64,000 nucleotides of DNA from assembly GCF_003315195.1 (NCBI RefSeq), contig NZ_QNRV01000011.1, forward strand, positions 1 through 64,000, given 5' to 3'. The notes under the pieces were generated by a model. That model saw only the letters and a program-made list of their open reading frames with translations, ran no database searches and was not told where the DNA came from. Shown here piece by piece: positions 16,134-26,565 of this stretch (the stretch's first letter is position 1; every line of letters starts with the position of its first letter). Position numbers and translations under genes: made by a program. The stretch comes from Sutterella wadsworthensis (lineage in GTDB: Bacteria > Pseudomonadota > Gammaproteobacteria > Burkholderiales > Burkholderiaceae_F).

Positions 16134-17705
16134 TCAGGGCTTCATGAGGGAAGCCGGCTCTAAGCTGGCTTCCTCGAAGTTAAAGCTCGAGTCGGGCTGA
16201 ATGTAAAAACCGTGGAGCGCTTTGGAGCTTGCCGCGATGTTCTGTTCACTCACGAGGAAGATCCACGGCGCATCTTTCCAAATCGTTTCCTGCATCTGGG
16301 CATAGATCGCTGACTTCTTCTCGCGGTCGGTGGTGCCGAGCGCATAGAAAAGCGCCTGATCAACCGCGGGATTGGAATAGTAGGACTCGTTGGAGCCGCG
16401 GGGCGGGAAGCTTGACGTTGCGAGGACTGGGCGCACCGCGTAGTCGAGTTCGCCCGTGGAGCTCGACCAGCCGATGTAATAGAGCTCATGACGGCTCTGC
16501 TCGGGCTGGGGCGTTGACTCTACAAAACTCGTGCGTTCGCCGGCCTCAAGCGTGCGTACGCGAACTTTAACGCCGACCTGAGCGAGCTGCTGCTGCAGGA
16601 ACTGAATGATCTTGGAGGCCGTCGTATGGTTGTAGCCCGACCAAAGTTCCACTTCAAAGCCGTTCGGGTAGCCCGCTTCTTTAAGAAGCGCCTTGGCCTT
16701 CTGCGGGTCATAGGGCCAGGGCCCGAGCTTAACGGCATAGTCAACCGAGAGCGGCGCAATGCCTTCGGCCACATCGGCGTATCCGGCAAAGGCCACCTTG
16801 ACGAGCGCCTCTTTGTTCACGGCGTAGTTAAGCGCCTGACGAACGCGGACATCCTTGAAGACGGGCTTCGTGAGATTCATTTCCACAAAGCGAAGCATGA
16901 TCGAAGGCGTGACGTCGACGCGGAGCGTGCCTTTGTCCTTCACCATTTTGACCTGCTCGGAAGGCAGCGGAAACGCATAATCGGCTTCCCCCGTGAGCGC
17001 CATGGCCACGCGCGTGCTGTTTTCCACTACAGGACGCCAGGTGATGGCATCGAGCTTCGGGTATCCCGCGCGCCAGTAGTTCGGGTTCTTCTCCACCCGC
17101 AAAACGTCGCTCGGGTTGTAGTTCTTCATGACAAAAGGCCCGGTGCCGCAAGGATGGAAGGCAATGCTGACTTCCTTTTCGCTGAGGCTCTTCGGGCAGA
17201 TCATGACAGCCGACGGATGCGCAAGACGGTTGATGAAGGCCGAATTCGGGCGCTTAAGCGTGAAGCGGACCGTGTAAGGATCGAGCACCTTGAGTGAAGC
17301 GACGTTTTCAAAAAGGAAAAAGCGCTTGAGCGTGCTGCCGGGCGTTGTGATGCGGTCAAAATTGGCTTTGACTGCTTCGGCCGTGAATGTCGTGCCGTCA
17401 TGGAACTTCACGCCGCGGCGCAGGTGCACGACATGCTGCATGCCGTCGGGGCTCGATTCGGCCGATTCAGCAAGGCTCGGAACCACGTTCATTTCTCGGT
17501 CGAATTTAAAGAGCCCTTCATAAAAGGACTTTGCCACGGCCTGAGAGAGCGTGTCCGTCGCGTTCCACGGGTCCATCGTAGTGAAGGTGCTCGCTACGGC
17601 GACGGTAATTTCATTTTTGGCTTCAGCTGCGCCGGCCGGTGAGAGCACGGCGGCGCAAATGAGCGCAGCAGGGAGCAGTTTGGTGAGGGTTTGCCGTTTC
17701 TGCAT
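16134..17705 (-). CDS. gsiB: Glutathione/peptide ABC transporter substrate-binding protein GsiB-like
   Basis: Periplasmic SBP_bac_5-type binding protein, 523 residues. The signal peptide runs to about residue 29 (AAEA). The mature part shows [16 protein letters not shown], then [27 protein letters not shown] near 90, a family hallmark, and later [19 protein letters not shown] near 290. It should capture glutathione or small peptides and deliver them to GsiCD. The gene lies 17 bases after gsiA and 49 bases before gsiC, consistent with one transcript. Confidence 0.88.
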   Translation of the reverse strand: MQKRQTLTKLLPAALICAAVLSPAGAAEAKNEITVAVASTFTTMDPWNATDTLSQAVAKSFYEGLFKFDREMNVVPSLAESAESSPDGMQHVVHLRRGVKFHDGTTFTAEAVKANFDRITTPGSTLKRFFLFENVASLKVLDPYTVRFTLKRPNSAFINRLAHPSAVMICPKSLSEKEVSIAFHPCGTGPFVMKNYNPSDVLRVEKNPNYWRAGYPKLDAITWRPVVENSTRVAMALTGEADYAFPLPSEQVKMVKDKGTLRVDVTPSIMLRFVEMNLTKPVFKDVRVRQALNYAVNKEALVKVAFAGYADVAEGIAPLSVDYAVKLGPWPYDPQKAKALLKEAGYPNGFEVELWSGYNHTTASKIIQFLQQQLAQVGVKVRVRTLEAGERTSFVESTPQPEQSRHELYYIGWSSSTGELDYAVRPVLATSSFPPRGSNESYYSNPAVDQALFYALGTTDREKKSAIYAQMQETIWKDAPWIFLVSEQNIAASSKALHGFYIQPDSSFNFEEASLEPASLMKP

Positions 17706-17722
17706 GTTGTTTCCCTTTGCTT

Positions 17723-19606
17723 TTATTTATGACCTTCCATCGTGCCCACGACATGCTTGGCCACGAAGTGTCCGGGTTCAACTTCAACGAGCGGTTCGAT
17801 GACGGGATCATCACCCACTTTGCGTACCGGGCTCGGGAGGTCTGAGAGATTGAGCAGCTTCAGAAGGTTGCGCTCCTGCGGGTCGGCAATCGGAACGGCC
17901 GAGAGGAGCTTTTGCGTATATGGATGGAGCGGATTGCCGAGGACAGCGCGGCGCGAGCCCATTTCGACGATCTGGCCGAGATACATGACGGCCACGCGGT
18001 GGCTGATGCGCTCAACGACGCCCATGTCGTGAGAGATGAAGATATAGGAAAGCCCCATTTCTTCCTGCAGTTCCATCATCAGGTTCACCACCTGAGCACG
18101 GATGGAGACGTCGAGCGCGGCAACGCATTCATCGGCCACGATGATCTGGGGTTTGAGCGAAAGCGCACGGGCAATACAGATGCGCTGACGCTGACCGCCG
18201 GAGAATTCATGCGGGTAGCGGTTAGCCATGTCCGGGGAGAGTCCCACGCGCTTAAGGAGCAGCGCTACGCGGTCGTACATCTCCTTTTTGGAGCAGTAGT
18301 TGTGGATCATCATCGGCTCGGCAATCGAGTAGCCCACGGTCTGCCGCGGGTCGAGCGAGGCGTAAGGATCCTGGAAGATCATCTGCAGATTGCGGCGCTC
18401 TTCCTGAAGTTCGTGCCGGGTCATGCGCAGCAGCGACTTGCCGCGGTGGAGGACTTCACCGCTGTCGACATCGAGCAGCCGCAGAACGGCGCGGCCAGTG
18501 GTTGACTTGCCGCAGCCCGATTCGCCCACGATCGAGAGCGTTTCGCCTGCGCGCAGATCAAAGCTCACATGGTCGCAGGCGCGTACGACGTAGGTGGGGC
18601 GCCCCCAGAAATCGGTGCGGACCGGGAAGGTCTTCACCAGATTCTTAACTTCAAGAATCGTTTCTCCCGGCGGCGGGAGTTTGTCCGAGGGCGGTTCGAT
18701 GACTTTGCCGTTGTCCGGATCAATCAGCCGGAAGAAGCACGGATGTTCAATGTCTTTCAAGGCACCCAGACGGGGTACGGCGGAGAGCAGCGCCTGCGTA
18801 TAGGGGTGCTGCGGATGCGCAAAGATGGCTTGAGCAGTGCCGGACTCCACAATTTCACCGTAGCGCATGACAGCGACGCGGTCGGCGATCTGCGCCACTA
18901 CGCCCATGTCGTGCGTGATGAAGAGCACTGCCATCCCGATTTCTTTCTGAAGTTCAGAAATCAGGGCAAGAATCTGTGCCTGAACCGTGACGTCAAGCGC
19001 CGTTGTCGGTTCGTCTGCAATCAAGAGCTGCGGCTTGCAGGCAAGCGCCATGGCGATCATGACGCGCTGACGCATGCCGCCCGAGAGCTGGTGCGGGAAC
19101 CGCAAAGAGATCCGTTCAGCATCGGGAATGCGCACGAGTTCGAGCAGATGAACGGCTTCCTTGAGCGCTTCCTTTTCATCCATGCCGCGGTGCAGGATCA
19201 GACTTTCGGCAATCTGCGCACCGACCGTGAACACCGGGTTCAGGGAGGTCATCGGCTCCTGAAAGATCATGGCCACTTCAGAGCCGCGCAGATGCTGCAG
19301 TTCAGACTTATTGGCATGACGCAGGTCAACCACGCGGCCGTCGCGGCAGCGCAGTTTGATGGAGCCGTTGACGATCTTGCCGCCGCCGTGTTCGACAAGA
19401 CGCATTACAGAGAGGGAGGTAACGGACTTGCCGGATCCCGATTCGCCTACCAGCGCAAGGGTCTCGCCGGGGCGGATGGAGAAGGATTCATCGACTACTG
19501 CCGTGGTAGTGCCCGAGTCCGAAGTGAACTGCACGCGGAGGTGTTCAACCTCCAATATGGGGAGCTCTGCCTGCGGCGTGATGTTTGTTTCTTTAGCTTC
19601 CATCAT
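17723..19606 (-). CDS. gsiA: Glutathione/peptide ABC transporter double ATPase GsiA-like
   Basis: Cytoplasmic ATPase with two nucleotide-binding domains in one chain, 627 residues, the layout of E. coli GsiA (about 623). The first domain has Walker A GESGSGKS near residue 55 and signature LSGGMRQR near 172. The second has GESGCGKS near 360 and FSGGQRQR near 468. Each is followed by an oligopeptide-transporter C-terminal segment (HPYTQ motifs at about 268 and 573). First gene of the operon. The start ATGATG at 19606 has a poor ribosome-binding site. A long upstream gap separates it from the divergent amidohydrolase gene. Confidence 0.88.
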   Translation of the reverse strand: MMEAKETNITPQAELPILEVEHLRVQFTSDSGTTTAVVDESFSIRPGETLALVGESGSGKSVTSLSVMRLVEHGGGKIVNGSIKLRCRDGRVVDLRHANKSELQHLRGSEVAMIFQEPMTSLNPVFTVGAQIAESLILHRGMDEKEALKEAVHLLELVRIPDAERISLRFPHQLSGGMRQRVMIAMALACKPQLLIADEPTTALDVTVQAQILALISELQKEIGMAVLFITHDMGVVAQIADRVAVMRYGEIVESGTAQAIFAHPQHPYTQALLSAVPRLGALKDIEHPCFFRLIDPDNGKVIEPPSDKLPPPGETILEVKNLVKTFPVRTDFWGRPTYVVRACDHVSFDLRAGETLSIVGESGCGKSTTGRAVLRLLDVDSGEVLHRGKSLLRMTRHELQEERRNLQMIFQDPYASLDPRQTVGYSIAEPMMIHNYCSKKEMYDRVALLLKRVGLSPDMANRYPHEFSGGQRQRICIARALSLKPQIIVADECVAALDVSIRAQVVNLMMELQEEMGLSYIFISHDMGVVERISHRVAVMYLGQIVEMGSRRAVLGNPLHPYTQKLLSAVPIADPQERNLLKLLNLSDLPSPVRKVGDDPVIEPLVEVEPGHFVAKHVVGTMEGHK

Positions 19607-20281
19607 TGTTCTTGTAAATTGGTTGGCTCAAGCGGATTGAATGCGTTGCGGCCGTGTTGATCCCTTGCGGGCTTTTGACATCCGAACTGCCCGTCAGGGC
19701 AGAGATGTTCTGCGCCGATCACTCTTTATGGGCTTAAAGCAAAGCACATGCCACGAACTCTTGCCGCGTCATGCAGAAAACCCTTGCATTCGGTCAGCGC
19801 AATACCGCCGGACGCAGTGTGCATTGTTGAGTTCGTACCATAGCGCCTCGTTTTGTCGGCGGCTTTTTCAGTACGCACAACGATCGGCAGATTCACTCGA
19901 TTATTGATTTGTTCGACGTGGGGTAAGGCAAAGTACTCAGGGTTTACGACAAGACGCCTTGAATCGGATCGGGACGTTGCAAAATTGTGCGCAGCGCACT
20001 GAATTGATGCATTTGCGTCATGATTGGGGCGTCGCCTGATGTTAGGCCGTTTGCAGGCCTCTCGAACCAGCCGACTGGGCGGCAGCAATGACTGCATTCA
20101 TGCTCAATTCATGTGCTGGAGGACTGCCGCATAGGGAATTTGTTGAGGTCAGCTCTTCAGAAGTCGGCGGCATAATGCTCCAATGCCGTGCAGTCGGAGA
20201 ACCCTGTCGACAGAGCCTTGAGAGGCATGCAAGTCTTCGGGTGCACCGCAAGGAATACAAATATAAATTGGAGATACATCC
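19607..20281. other. Long divergent intergenic region between gsiA and the amidohydrolase gene
   Basis: About 675 bases with no convincing gene. It must hold both divergent promoters and possibly a regulator site, but no confident -35/-10 pair was assigned. A plus-strand ribosome-binding site (GGAG near 20270) serves the amidohydrolase. Base composition is like that of the neighbours. Confidence 0.4.
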
Positions 20282-21481
20282 ATGCAGCCCATTCTTGCCG
20301 ACAAGGCATTTCCTGAATTGGTTCAGTGGGCGGACGAGCTTGCCGCTCTGCGCCGTGACATTCATGCTCATCCGGAACTTGGTTTCGAGACGCCTCGTAC
20401 GGTTGATCTGATCGTCAAAACCCTCAAAGGCTGGGGACTTGAACATGTGGATCCCGATGAGGTCAAGGGCGGCGTAGTGGTTGTCATCAATGGAGCGGCG
20501 CCTGGAGCAACAGTGGCGCTGCGCGCCGACATTGATGCGCTTCCGATGCCTGACAATTCGGCAAATCCATGGAAAAGTCAGACAGAAATGCGCTGCCACG
20601 CCTGCGGTCACGACGGTCACGCTGCCTGGCTTTTGGGGGCGCTGCGCTATCTGCACGAAAAGCGCGCGAGTTTCAAAGGCCGCGTCGTCGGCATTTTTCA
20701 GCCCGCTGAAGAAATCGGCCGCGGGGCGCTCCGTGTTGTCCAGTCCGGCGTTTTTGAGCATTGGGGCATTCAGGAAATCTACGGTGCCCATGATGAACCG
20801 ACGGTCGCCAAGGGACAGTACGGTTTGTGCGCGGGCCCCGCTCAGGCGTCAACCGACTTCTTCTACATCACGGTGAAGGGGCGGGGTGTTCATGCGGCTC
20901 GCCCGCACCTCGGCGTCGATCCCATTACCACTGCCGGCGTGCTCATCGGTGCTCTGCAGACAATCGTTTCACGCAAGGTCAATCCCATTGAGACGGCCGT
21001 GCTCTCCATTTCGTCGGTGAACGGCGGGAACTTCCATACCCCCAACGTCATCCCTGAAACCGTCACGCTGTCGGGTACGGTGCGCACCTTCAATGAAGAT
21101 GTACGCAATCAGATTGAAGCAGAGATGGCGCGCATGGTGGAGCGCGTGGCAGAGGCCGAGAACTGCACGGGCGAATTCCGCTACGATCGTTTGGTGCCGT
21201 CGCTTTTCAATACGCCCGAAGCCGTCGAGCACATTCGCAGCTTCATCACGCACCAGTTCGGCGCGGAGCATGCCGAAGAGATGCCCATCTCAATGGGCGG
21301 AGAGGATTTCGCTGAATATACGTTTAAGGTGCTCGGCTGCATCATCCGCGCCGGTATTCGCGATGACAGCCATAAAGCCGCGCTGCACCACCCGACCTTC
21401 GACTTTAACGACGAAGTGATTCCCGCTACGGCTACTGTTCTCGCCGGAACCGTGCTTGAACGTCTGGCGGCGCTTTCATAA
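20282..21481 (+). CDS. M20-family amidohydrolase (N-acyl amino acid/hippurate hydrolase-like)
   Basis: A 399-residue zinc-dependent peptidase M20D-type enzyme that removes an acyl group from N-acyl amino acids or hydrolyses small peptides. Metal-site motifs are CGHDGH at 108-113, PAEEIGRGA near 143 and GAHDEP near 166, with a late GGEDFAEY near 340. A dimerisation domain lies between (about 185-295). The start is supported by GGAG ten bases upstream. It is transcribed divergently from gsiABCD; in E. coli a peptidase gene also neighbours gsi, so it may process imported peptides. The exact substrate is unknown. Confidence 0.85.
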   Translation: MQPILADKAFPELVQWADELAALRRDIHAHPELGFETPRTVDLIVKTLKGWGLEHVDPDEVKGGVVVVINGAAPGATVALRADIDALPMPDNSANPWKSQTEMRCHACGHDGHAAWLLGALRYLHEKRASFKGRVVGIFQPAEEIGRGALRVVQSGVFEHWGIQEIYGAHDEPTVAKGQYGLCAGPAQASTDFFYITVKGRGVHAARPHLGVDPITTAGVLIGALQTIVSRKVNPIETAVLSISSVNGGNFHTPNVIPETVTLSGTVRTFNEDVRNQIEAEMARMVERVAEAENCTGEFRYDRLVPSLFNTPEAVEHIRSFITHQFGAEHAEEMPISMGGEDFAEYTFKVLGCIIRAGIRDDSHKAALHHPTFDFNDEVIPATATVLAGTVLERLAALS

Positions 21482-21493
21482 ACTCTGAAAGTC

Positions 21494-21527
21494 ATGCGGC
21501 CGAGAGCCTCTGCGCCCTCGGCCGCAT
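21494..21527 (+). terminator. Terminator-like hairpin after the amidohydrolase gene
   Basis: ATGCGGCCGAG (21494-21504) pairs with CTCGGCCGCAT (21517-21527). The following T-tract is interrupted, so some read-through into rarD is possible. Confidence 0.55.
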
Positions 21528-21551
21528 TCTGTATTTCAAGCGCACAAACCT

Positions 21552-22454
21552 ATGCCTTTCGGTATCTTAGCCACCTTCGCCGCGTATTTTCTCTGGGGTC
21601 TTTTCCCGTTGTACTTCCATGCCTTACAGGGCATCGGAGCCTTGGAAATTCTTGCCCACCGCATCATCTGGTCGCTTGTATTCATCACGATCGTGGTCGT
21701 CGCTATGCGCCGTACGGCGTGGCTCAAAGGCGCACTCATGACGCCGAAGGTGCTCGGTGTCTTCTGTCTCTCCGCGCTCATCATCGGCGCCAATTGGGGC
21801 ATTTACGTTTATGCCATTGTTTCCGGCCGCACCATTGAGGCCTCGCTCGGCTACTTCATCAACCCGCTGGTGTCGATTGCTTTAGGGAGCTTATTTCTGC
21901 GCGAGCGGCTGCGCCGGCCTCAGCAGGCAGCCGTTGTGCTCGCGGGCGTTGGGGTGCTTTGGATAACCTGGACCACAGGTGTTGCCCCCTGGCTCGGGCT
22001 GATGCTTGCCGTGACATTCGGGCTTTACGGGCTTATCCGCAAGATCGCTCCGCTCGGCAGTCTTGAGGGCATGGTGCTTGAAAGTCTGCTCCTCACTCCG
22101 GCGGCTGCGGCTTGGTTATGGTTTCTGTGGTCTGATCATGAGCTCGCCTTCATTTCGGCCGATCTGACGACGCAGATTCTGCTTGTCGCTGCCGGTCCAG
22201 TTACCGCTGTGCCGCTCCTCTTTTTTGCTTCCGGCGTGCGCCGGATCCCTTATTCCACGTCGGCTGTTATTCAGTATGTCAGTCCGACGATGGTTTTTCT
22301 GATCGGTGTTTTTGCGTTCGGCGAGCCTTTTTCAAAGGGCATGCTCGTGGGTTTCCTGATCATTTGGGCTGCCGTGGCGCTTTTCTTGGGAGAAATGCTT
22401 CTCTTCGCGCGCCGGTGCCGCAACGAAGCTCGTGAAGCCGCCGACCGGGTCTGA
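21552..22454 (+). CDS. rarD: EamA-family transporter RarD
   Basis: Inner-membrane drug/metabolite transporter of the RarD subfamily, 300 residues, with ten predicted membrane segments. It has the typical opening GILATFAAYFLWGLFPLYF and, in the first EamA half, EILAHRIIWSLVF near residue 32, ANWGIYVYAIVSGRTIEASLGYFINPL near 80, and a second-half SAVIQYVSPTMVFL near 238. The transported compound is not known for this family. It sits 70 bases after the M20 hydrolase and is followed by a bidirectional terminator. Confidence 0.88.
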   Translation: MPFGILATFAAYFLWGLFPLYFHALQGIGALEILAHRIIWSLVFITIVVVAMRRTAWLKGALMTPKVLGVFCLSALIIGANWGIYVYAIVSGRTIEASLGYFINPLVSIALGSLFLRERLRRPQQAAVVLAGVGVLWITWTTGVAPWLGLMLAVTFGLYGLIRKIAPLGSLEGMVLESLLLTPAAAAWLWFLWSDHELAFISADLTTQILLVAAGPVTAVPLLFFASGVRRIPYSTSAVIQYVSPTMVFLIGVFAFGEPFSKGMLVGFLIIWAAVALFLGEMLLFARRCRNEAREAADRV

Positions 22455-22496
22455 CGCGTGAAGCTTGGGCGCAGGATATTCCCTGCAGCGCAAATG

Positions 22497-22537
22497 AAAG
22501 AGCCTCCGGAAACATTCAAGTTTGCGGAGGCTCTTTT
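22497..22537. terminator. Bidirectional terminator
   Basis: AAAGAGCCTCCG (22497-22508) pairs with CGGAGGCTCTTT (22525-22536); it serves rarD and the convergent hydratase-like gene. Confidence 0.85.
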
Positions 22538-22553
22538 CGAATTCAGGCGCGAA

Positions 22554-23327
22554 TTATTTGACGGTCAGCTTCACGTCTTCCGTAATCGTGCCGGTGTAGC
22601 GGGCGACATATTCGCCGCGTTCAAGGTGCGGCGGAACAAAGAAGGTGCCGCTCGAAACGACCTGACCGGCTTTGAGCTGACGGCCGCGTTTTTCGAGTGC
22701 GGCGACGAGCCACTTGAGCGCGTGGATCGGATTGTCGAGCACTTCCGTCGAATTGCCTGCCTTGATAAGTTTGCCGTCCTTGAAGAGTTCGCAGCGGATG
22801 GCATTGAGGCCGGCAACGGTGAGCGTCTTGCCGTCAACGGGCGTGCCGTGAATGATGCAGCCGCCGACGGCGCAGTCGGCAACCACCAAGTATTTGTTGA
22901 GCGTCGGGAACCAAGCTTCAAAGCGAGCGTCCGGAACTTCAATGCCGCCGGCGACGGTGATGTTTTCAAGAAGCTCTTCGTCGCTCATGCTGCTCGTCAG
23001 ATCCACCTTGGGGATCATTGAGAGTTCAACCTCAATGAGCGGTTCGTTCATGTGGTCAAGTTCGAGCGTGCAGGGCGCTGCAAAGATATGCGACTTGGTT
23101 TGTTCGCCAAAGAGCGGTTCGGTGGTGCCGAACATATCCTGCGTCGTTTTGCTCGTGAGCGAGATCTTGTAGCCGCCAGTCGGTTCGCCCTTTAATTCGG
23201 CAAATTTGCGCTGAACGGCGTAAGCGCTTTCATAGTCATTCAAAACACCCGAGCAGGCCTTCATGTCAAGCGGCTTGTTGGTGCAAAAGGCGTTGTAGAG
23301 CGCCTGTGTAAGAGATGCTGCGTCCAT
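22554..23327 (-). CDS. 2-keto-4-pentenoate hydratase / FAA hydrolase-fold protein
   Basis: A 257-residue enzyme of the fumarylacetoacetate-hydrolase fold, closest to 2-oxopent-4-enoate hydratase/4-oxalocrotonate decarboxylase (MhpD-like). Key stretches are GYKISLTSKTTQDMFGTTEPLFG near residue 48, IEVELSMIP near 98 with the acidic metal ligands, and VLDNPIHALKWLVAAL near 200. Members hydrate or decarboxylate vinylpyruvate-type intermediates with divalent metal. No other aromatic-degradation gene is nearby, so its pathway is open. Confidence 0.78.
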   Translation of the reverse strand: MDAASLTQALYNAFCTNKPLDMKACSGVLNDYESAYAVQRKFAELKGEPTGGYKISLTSKTTQDMFGTTEPLFGEQTKSHIFAAPCTLELDHMNEPLIEVELSMIPKVDLTSSMSDEELLENITVAGGIEVPDARFEAWFPTLNKYLVVADCAVGGCIIHGTPVDGKTLTVAGLNAIRCELFKDGKLIKAGNSTEVLDNPIHALKWLVAALEKRGRQLKAGQVVSSGTFFVPPHLERGEYVARYTGTITEDVKLTVK

Positions 23328-23460
23328 CTGTCAAAATCTCCAAAACGGATTTACTGCAGAGAATAGGTTCTATTTTTCAACGGATTGATGCTTTATTCCA
23401 CAGGCATTTGTCTTAGAGAAGAACTTTAAAAGCAAGGGGCGGCGGTTCACTGTTGACGCA

Positions 23461-23495
23461 AAATAAAAGACCGCCGACTCAAAAGGTCAACGGTC
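23461..23495 (-). terminator. Terminator after lpxH
   Basis: On the minus strand GACCG...CGGTC (23491-23495 with 23469-23473), with an internal TGAC/GTCG extension, is followed by TTTTATTT. Confidence 0.6.
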
Positions 23496-23529
23496 CTGCA
23501 GATCATTCGAAATGAATCGGCTGACTTTT

Positions 23530-24318
23530 TTAGAACATCTGAATTTGGGGTCTGGCGCCCTCGAGGAAGGTGATGGCGCCGCTCTTGGCGGTGCCGTCCG
23601 GGCCGTCGAGCTCCCAGTCGGGAATCCCCCAGCGTTCATAGCCGTTCTGCATGTGCGCGGCAGGCTTATGGGTGTGGCCGTGAATGACCAGATCAACGCC
23701 TGCGGCTTTGACGGCTTCGGCAACGGCAGATTCGACAACATCCATGTCAGCCATGCTCTTTTCGCCCTTTTCAGAATCGGACTGCGCGCGGGCCTGTTTG
23801 GCAATGGCCAGTCGTTCCTCAACAGACTTCATGAGCATCATGGCCTGCCAGCGAGGATCGTGAGTGAGGGCGCGGAACTTTTGATAGGCCACATCGCGCA
23901 GGCACCACTGGTCGCCGTGCGCAAGCAGAGTTTTGCGGCCGCAAATGTCAGCGACGATAGGGTCGCGGATCAATTCGGCGCCCGCGGCGCGGGCAAATGC
24001 AGCGCCCAGCATGACGTCACGGTTGCCGGGCATCACAATGACGCGTCGGCCGGTAGCGGCGTGGAGCTTAAGCAGCGCGATCACAGGCTGTGCTTCAGGA
24101 TGTGCGTCGTCGCCGATCCAGTAGTCAAAAAGATCGCCCAGAATGACGAGCTCCGGGTAGCGCGGCGCAATGGTCTTCATGAAGCGTACGAAGGCCATGA
24201 TGGTTTTGGGCTTCGTAGGGGCAAGATGAAGGTCGGAAATGATGATCGGGCTCGTTAGCGGAGCGATCTCGGTAAGTCCGGCTAGTGCGGGCGGAGGAAG
24301 CTGATTCTGGGTGTCCAT
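23530..24318 (-). CDS. lpxH: UDP-2,3-diacylglucosamine diphosphatase LpxH
   Basis: Peripheral membrane metallophosphoesterase that converts UDP-2,3-diacylglucosamine to lipid X and UMP in lipid A synthesis. All phosphoesterase motifs are present: SDLHL near residue 28, GDLFDYW near 60, GNRD near 98, HGDQWC near 133, and GHTHKP near 212. The C-terminus ends GAITFLEGARPQIQMF. ATG 24318 is preferred over the in-frame ATG 24366, which lies inside a hairpin. The product has about 20 extra residues before the first motif and an acidic insert around 185-195 compared with classic LpxH. It follows a cyclophilin gene by 75 bases. Confidence 0.88.
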   Translation of the reverse strand: MDTQNQLPPPALAGLTEIAPLTSPIIISDLHLAPTKPKTIMAFVRFMKTIAPRYPELVILGDLFDYWIGDDAHPEAQPVIALLKLHAATGRRVIVMPGNRDVMLGAAFARAAGAELIRDPIVADICGRKTLLAHGDQWCLRDVAYQKFRALTHDPRWQAMMLMKSVEERLAIAKQARAQSDSEKGEKSMADMDVVESAVAEAVKAAGVDLVIHGHTHKPAAHMQNGYERWGIPDWELDGPDGTAKSGAITFLEGARPQIQMF

Positions 24319-24393
24319 GACGGTTCTCGTGCGTATGCGGGAGGCAAGAGTCGGTCGGAGCGACATGTCGTCCGACCGTGCATTCGCCGCTCT

Positions 24394-24885
24394 TTAGATG
24401 ATCTCGGCCTTTTCGATCACAACATCTTCAACAGGAACGTCGCCGTAGAAGGAGACCATGCCCGTACGGACCTTGGCGATCTGGTCGACCACATCCTGAC
24501 CGGCCACAACCTTGCCGAAGACGGCATAGCCCCAGCCCTGCGGAGTGGGAGCGGTGTGGTTGAGAAAGTCATTGTTGGCCACGTTGATGAAGAACTGAGC
24601 CGTTGCAGAGTGCGGATCCTGCGTACGAGCCATGGCGATCGTGTACTTGTTGTTTTTCAGACCGTTGGCCGCTTCGTTTTCGATCGGAGCATTGGTGGGC
24701 TTTTGCTTCATGCCTTTTTCAAAGCCGCCGCCCTGAATCATGAAGCCGCGGATAACGCGGTGGAAGATCGTGCCGTTGTAAAAGCCCGACTTCACATAGT
24801 TTTCAAAGTTGGCGCAGGTAATGGGAGCGTGTTCCGGGTCGAGTTCAATATCAATGACGCCGAGATTTGTGGTGAAGCGGATCAT
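24394..24885 (-). CDS. ppiB: Cytoplasmic peptidyl-prolyl cis-trans isomerase (PpiB-like)
   Basis: Cyclophilin of 163 residues without a signal peptide, so cytoplasmic. It catalyses cis-trans isomerisation of proline peptide bonds during folding. The catalytic block [15 protein letters not shown] is near residue 40, with [19 protein letters not shown] near 85 and [17 protein letters not shown] near 120. It lies between a secreted paralog and lpxH on the same strand, as in many betaproteobacteria. Confidence 0.9.
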   Translation of the reverse strand: MIRFTTNLGVIDIELDPEHAPITCANFENYVKSGFYNGTIFHRVIRGFMIQGGGFEKGMKQKPTNAPIENEAANGLKNNKYTIAMARTQDPHSATAQFFINVANNDFLNHTAPTPQGWGYAVFGKVVAGQDVVDQIAKVRTGMVSFYGDVPVEDVVIEKAEII

Positions 24886-25021
24886 GAGATTTGTTGTTCC
24901 AATTAATGATTCATATGCAGTCGGGCAAATGCTCCGAGTCGGGATGCATCAGCAGGACTGCTTTAAGGTAAATCCAACATTTTCGCACAGCCCATAGATG
25001 CTGAGCGAAGCGCGGCAGGAA

Positions 25022-25603
25022 TTAAGGCAGCACTTTGACGTCAACGATCTTAACGACGTCAACGGGTACATCGTTCATGCCGCGGCGAGTGGTTGTGCGC
25101 ACAGCGGCAATCTTGTCAACAACGTCGGCGCCTTTGACGACCGTGCCGAAAACACAGTAGCCGTTGCCGTCGCTTGCCTGATCAGCGTTGAGGAAGTCAT
25201 TGTCAGCAACGTTGATGTAGAACTGAGACGTAGCCGAGTGCGGATAGCTCGTGCGGGCCATGGCGATCGTATAGCGTTCGTTTTTCATGCCGCCGCGGGC
25301 TTCGAGCGGGATGGGATCGTGGGTGGGCTTCTCACGAAGCTGCTCGGTAAAGCCGCCCCCCTGAATCATGAATCCCGGAATCACTCGGTGAAAGATGGTG
25401 TCTTTGTAAAAGCCTTCGCGCACATAAGTGAGGAAGTTTTTGACCGTGATGGGGGCGCGGTCGGGCGCGAGGCGCACAACGATATTGCCCAAAGTGGTGT
25501 CGATTTCAACAAGCTCTTCTTTACCCGCGGCAGCGGCAGGGAGCGACGTCAGGGCGGCAGCAAAAGAAGCAAGCGGCAGCAGGATGCGGAAACGATTCTT
25601 CAT
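25022..25603 (-). CDS. ppiA: Periplasmic peptidyl-prolyl cis-trans isomerase (PpiA-like)
   Basis: Cyclophilin of 193 residues with a cleavable signal (MKNRFRILLPL..., cleavage near AAAAG, residue 26), so periplasmic. Motifs match the cytoplasmic paralog: [15 protein letters not shown] near 71, AMARTSYPHSATSQFYINV near 115, and YCVFGTVVKGADVVDKI near 150. It sits upstream of the ppiB-like gene in the same direction, with a 136-base gap. Confidence 0.9.
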   Translation of the reverse strand: MKNRFRILLPLASFAAALTSLPAAAAGKEELVEIDTTLGNIVVRLAPDRAPITVKNFLTYVREGFYKDTIFHRVIPGFMIQGGGFTEQLREKPTHDPIPLEARGGMKNERYTIAMARTSYPHSATSQFYINVADNDFLNADQASDGNGYCVFGTVVKGADVVDKIAAVRTTTRRGMNDVPVDVVKIVDVKVLP

Positions 25604-25691
25604 GTTGATTGGGAAATGTCAAAAGGGAAAACGGCGGATCCTGATCGGAATCCTCGAAGCGGGGTGAATGACGAATGCATTCAATAGATCG

Positions 25692-26279
25692 TCAGTGTGC
25701 GGTGAGACGGCGCAGCGTCTTCAGGCGCTGCTGCAGTTCGGTGTTGGAGGAGAGGCTCGGTGCAGCGGCTTCGTAGCTCTCGAGCGCGAGCGCGAGGTAC
25801 ACGTCGCCGCGGTTTTTCTGAGCCGTTGCAAAGTTGGGATTGAGGAGCAGGGCGCGGTCAAGGAGCTTCACGGCCTCTTCAAGACTGCCCATGCCGGCTT
25901 CAATCACCGCCAGGTTGTTGTATGGCTCCGGAATTTCGGGATATTCGGCAATGAGCGAACGAAGGGCTTTGGCGGCTTCCTCCGTGCGGCCGAGCCGTTC
26001 GAGCGCGACGGTTCGGCTGAAGCGAAGCTGGGCGCTGCGGGGATTTTTTTCCAGGCCAAGGTCGGCAAGTTCAAGCGCTTGTGCAGGGTGTCCGGCCTTG
26101 AGAAGCTGATCAACGCGGGGAGAGAATTCCGCAGCGTGCAGCGTTGCGGCGAGTTCCTGCATTTCAGAGGCGGCCATCGCGGAGCCGGAAGCGGAGGTGA
26201 GACCTGCCGCAAGGGCGGAGCAGAGAAGCGCGGAGAAAATGTAACCGCGCAGCGGGCGGCGGAGACGGAAAATGGGCAT
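25692..26279 (-). CDS. Secreted tetratricopeptide-repeat protein
   Basis: A 195-residue protein with an N-terminal basic region and hydrophobic signal (cleavage near AMAAS, residue 37), then three to four TPR units from about 50 to 165 (AGHPAQALELADLGLEKNP, GRTEEAAKALRSLIAEYPE, GSLEEAVKLLDRALLLNP). It probably acts as a periplasmic scaffold. Similar genes often sit beside cyclophilin and cysS genes in related bacteria. No catalytic domain is present. Confidence 0.75.
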   Translation of the reverse strand: MPIFRLRRPLRGYIFSALLCSALAAGLTSASGSAMAASEMQELAATLHAAEFSPRVDQLLKAGHPAQALELADLGLEKNPRSAQLRFSRTVALERLGRTEEAAKALRSLIAEYPEIPEPYNNLAVIEAGMGSLEEAVKLLDRALLLNPNFATAQKNRGDVYLALALESYEAAAPSLSSNTELQQRLKTLRRLTAH

Positions 26280-26471
26280 CGCAGACAGCTTGAATAAAAA
26301 TGTTTGCGCGGCAAATCAGGGAGCTTGGGAGCTCCTCAATGCAGCGTCTTCGATCGTTCGGCTGATACGCACTTGCGGGGCGCATCAGCCTGAAGCGGTC
26401 TTTTCCAGAGGTTAGAGAGCCCAAGGCAGCCGCTATACTCTCGAAGATTAGTCAACTGTTGATTTTAGCGG

Positions 26472-26539
26472 CTCTCAGCACATCCACATCTCTCTTGGTC
26501 TTTTAGGACTTGTATCGAGATATGGGACGGCGCTGAGAG
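26472..26539 (+). promoter_or_regulatory. Structured leader of cysS with upstream TATACT box
   Basis: TATACT near 26433 with a TTAGAG element 16 nt upstream may be the promoter. The leader contains CTCTCAGC (26472-26479) and GCTGAGAG (26532-26539), which can close a long hairpin just before the gene. No riboswitch class is recognised. Confidence 0.3.
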
Positions 26540-26565
26540 TCCCGTGATTTTTTCGTTCGAGCACC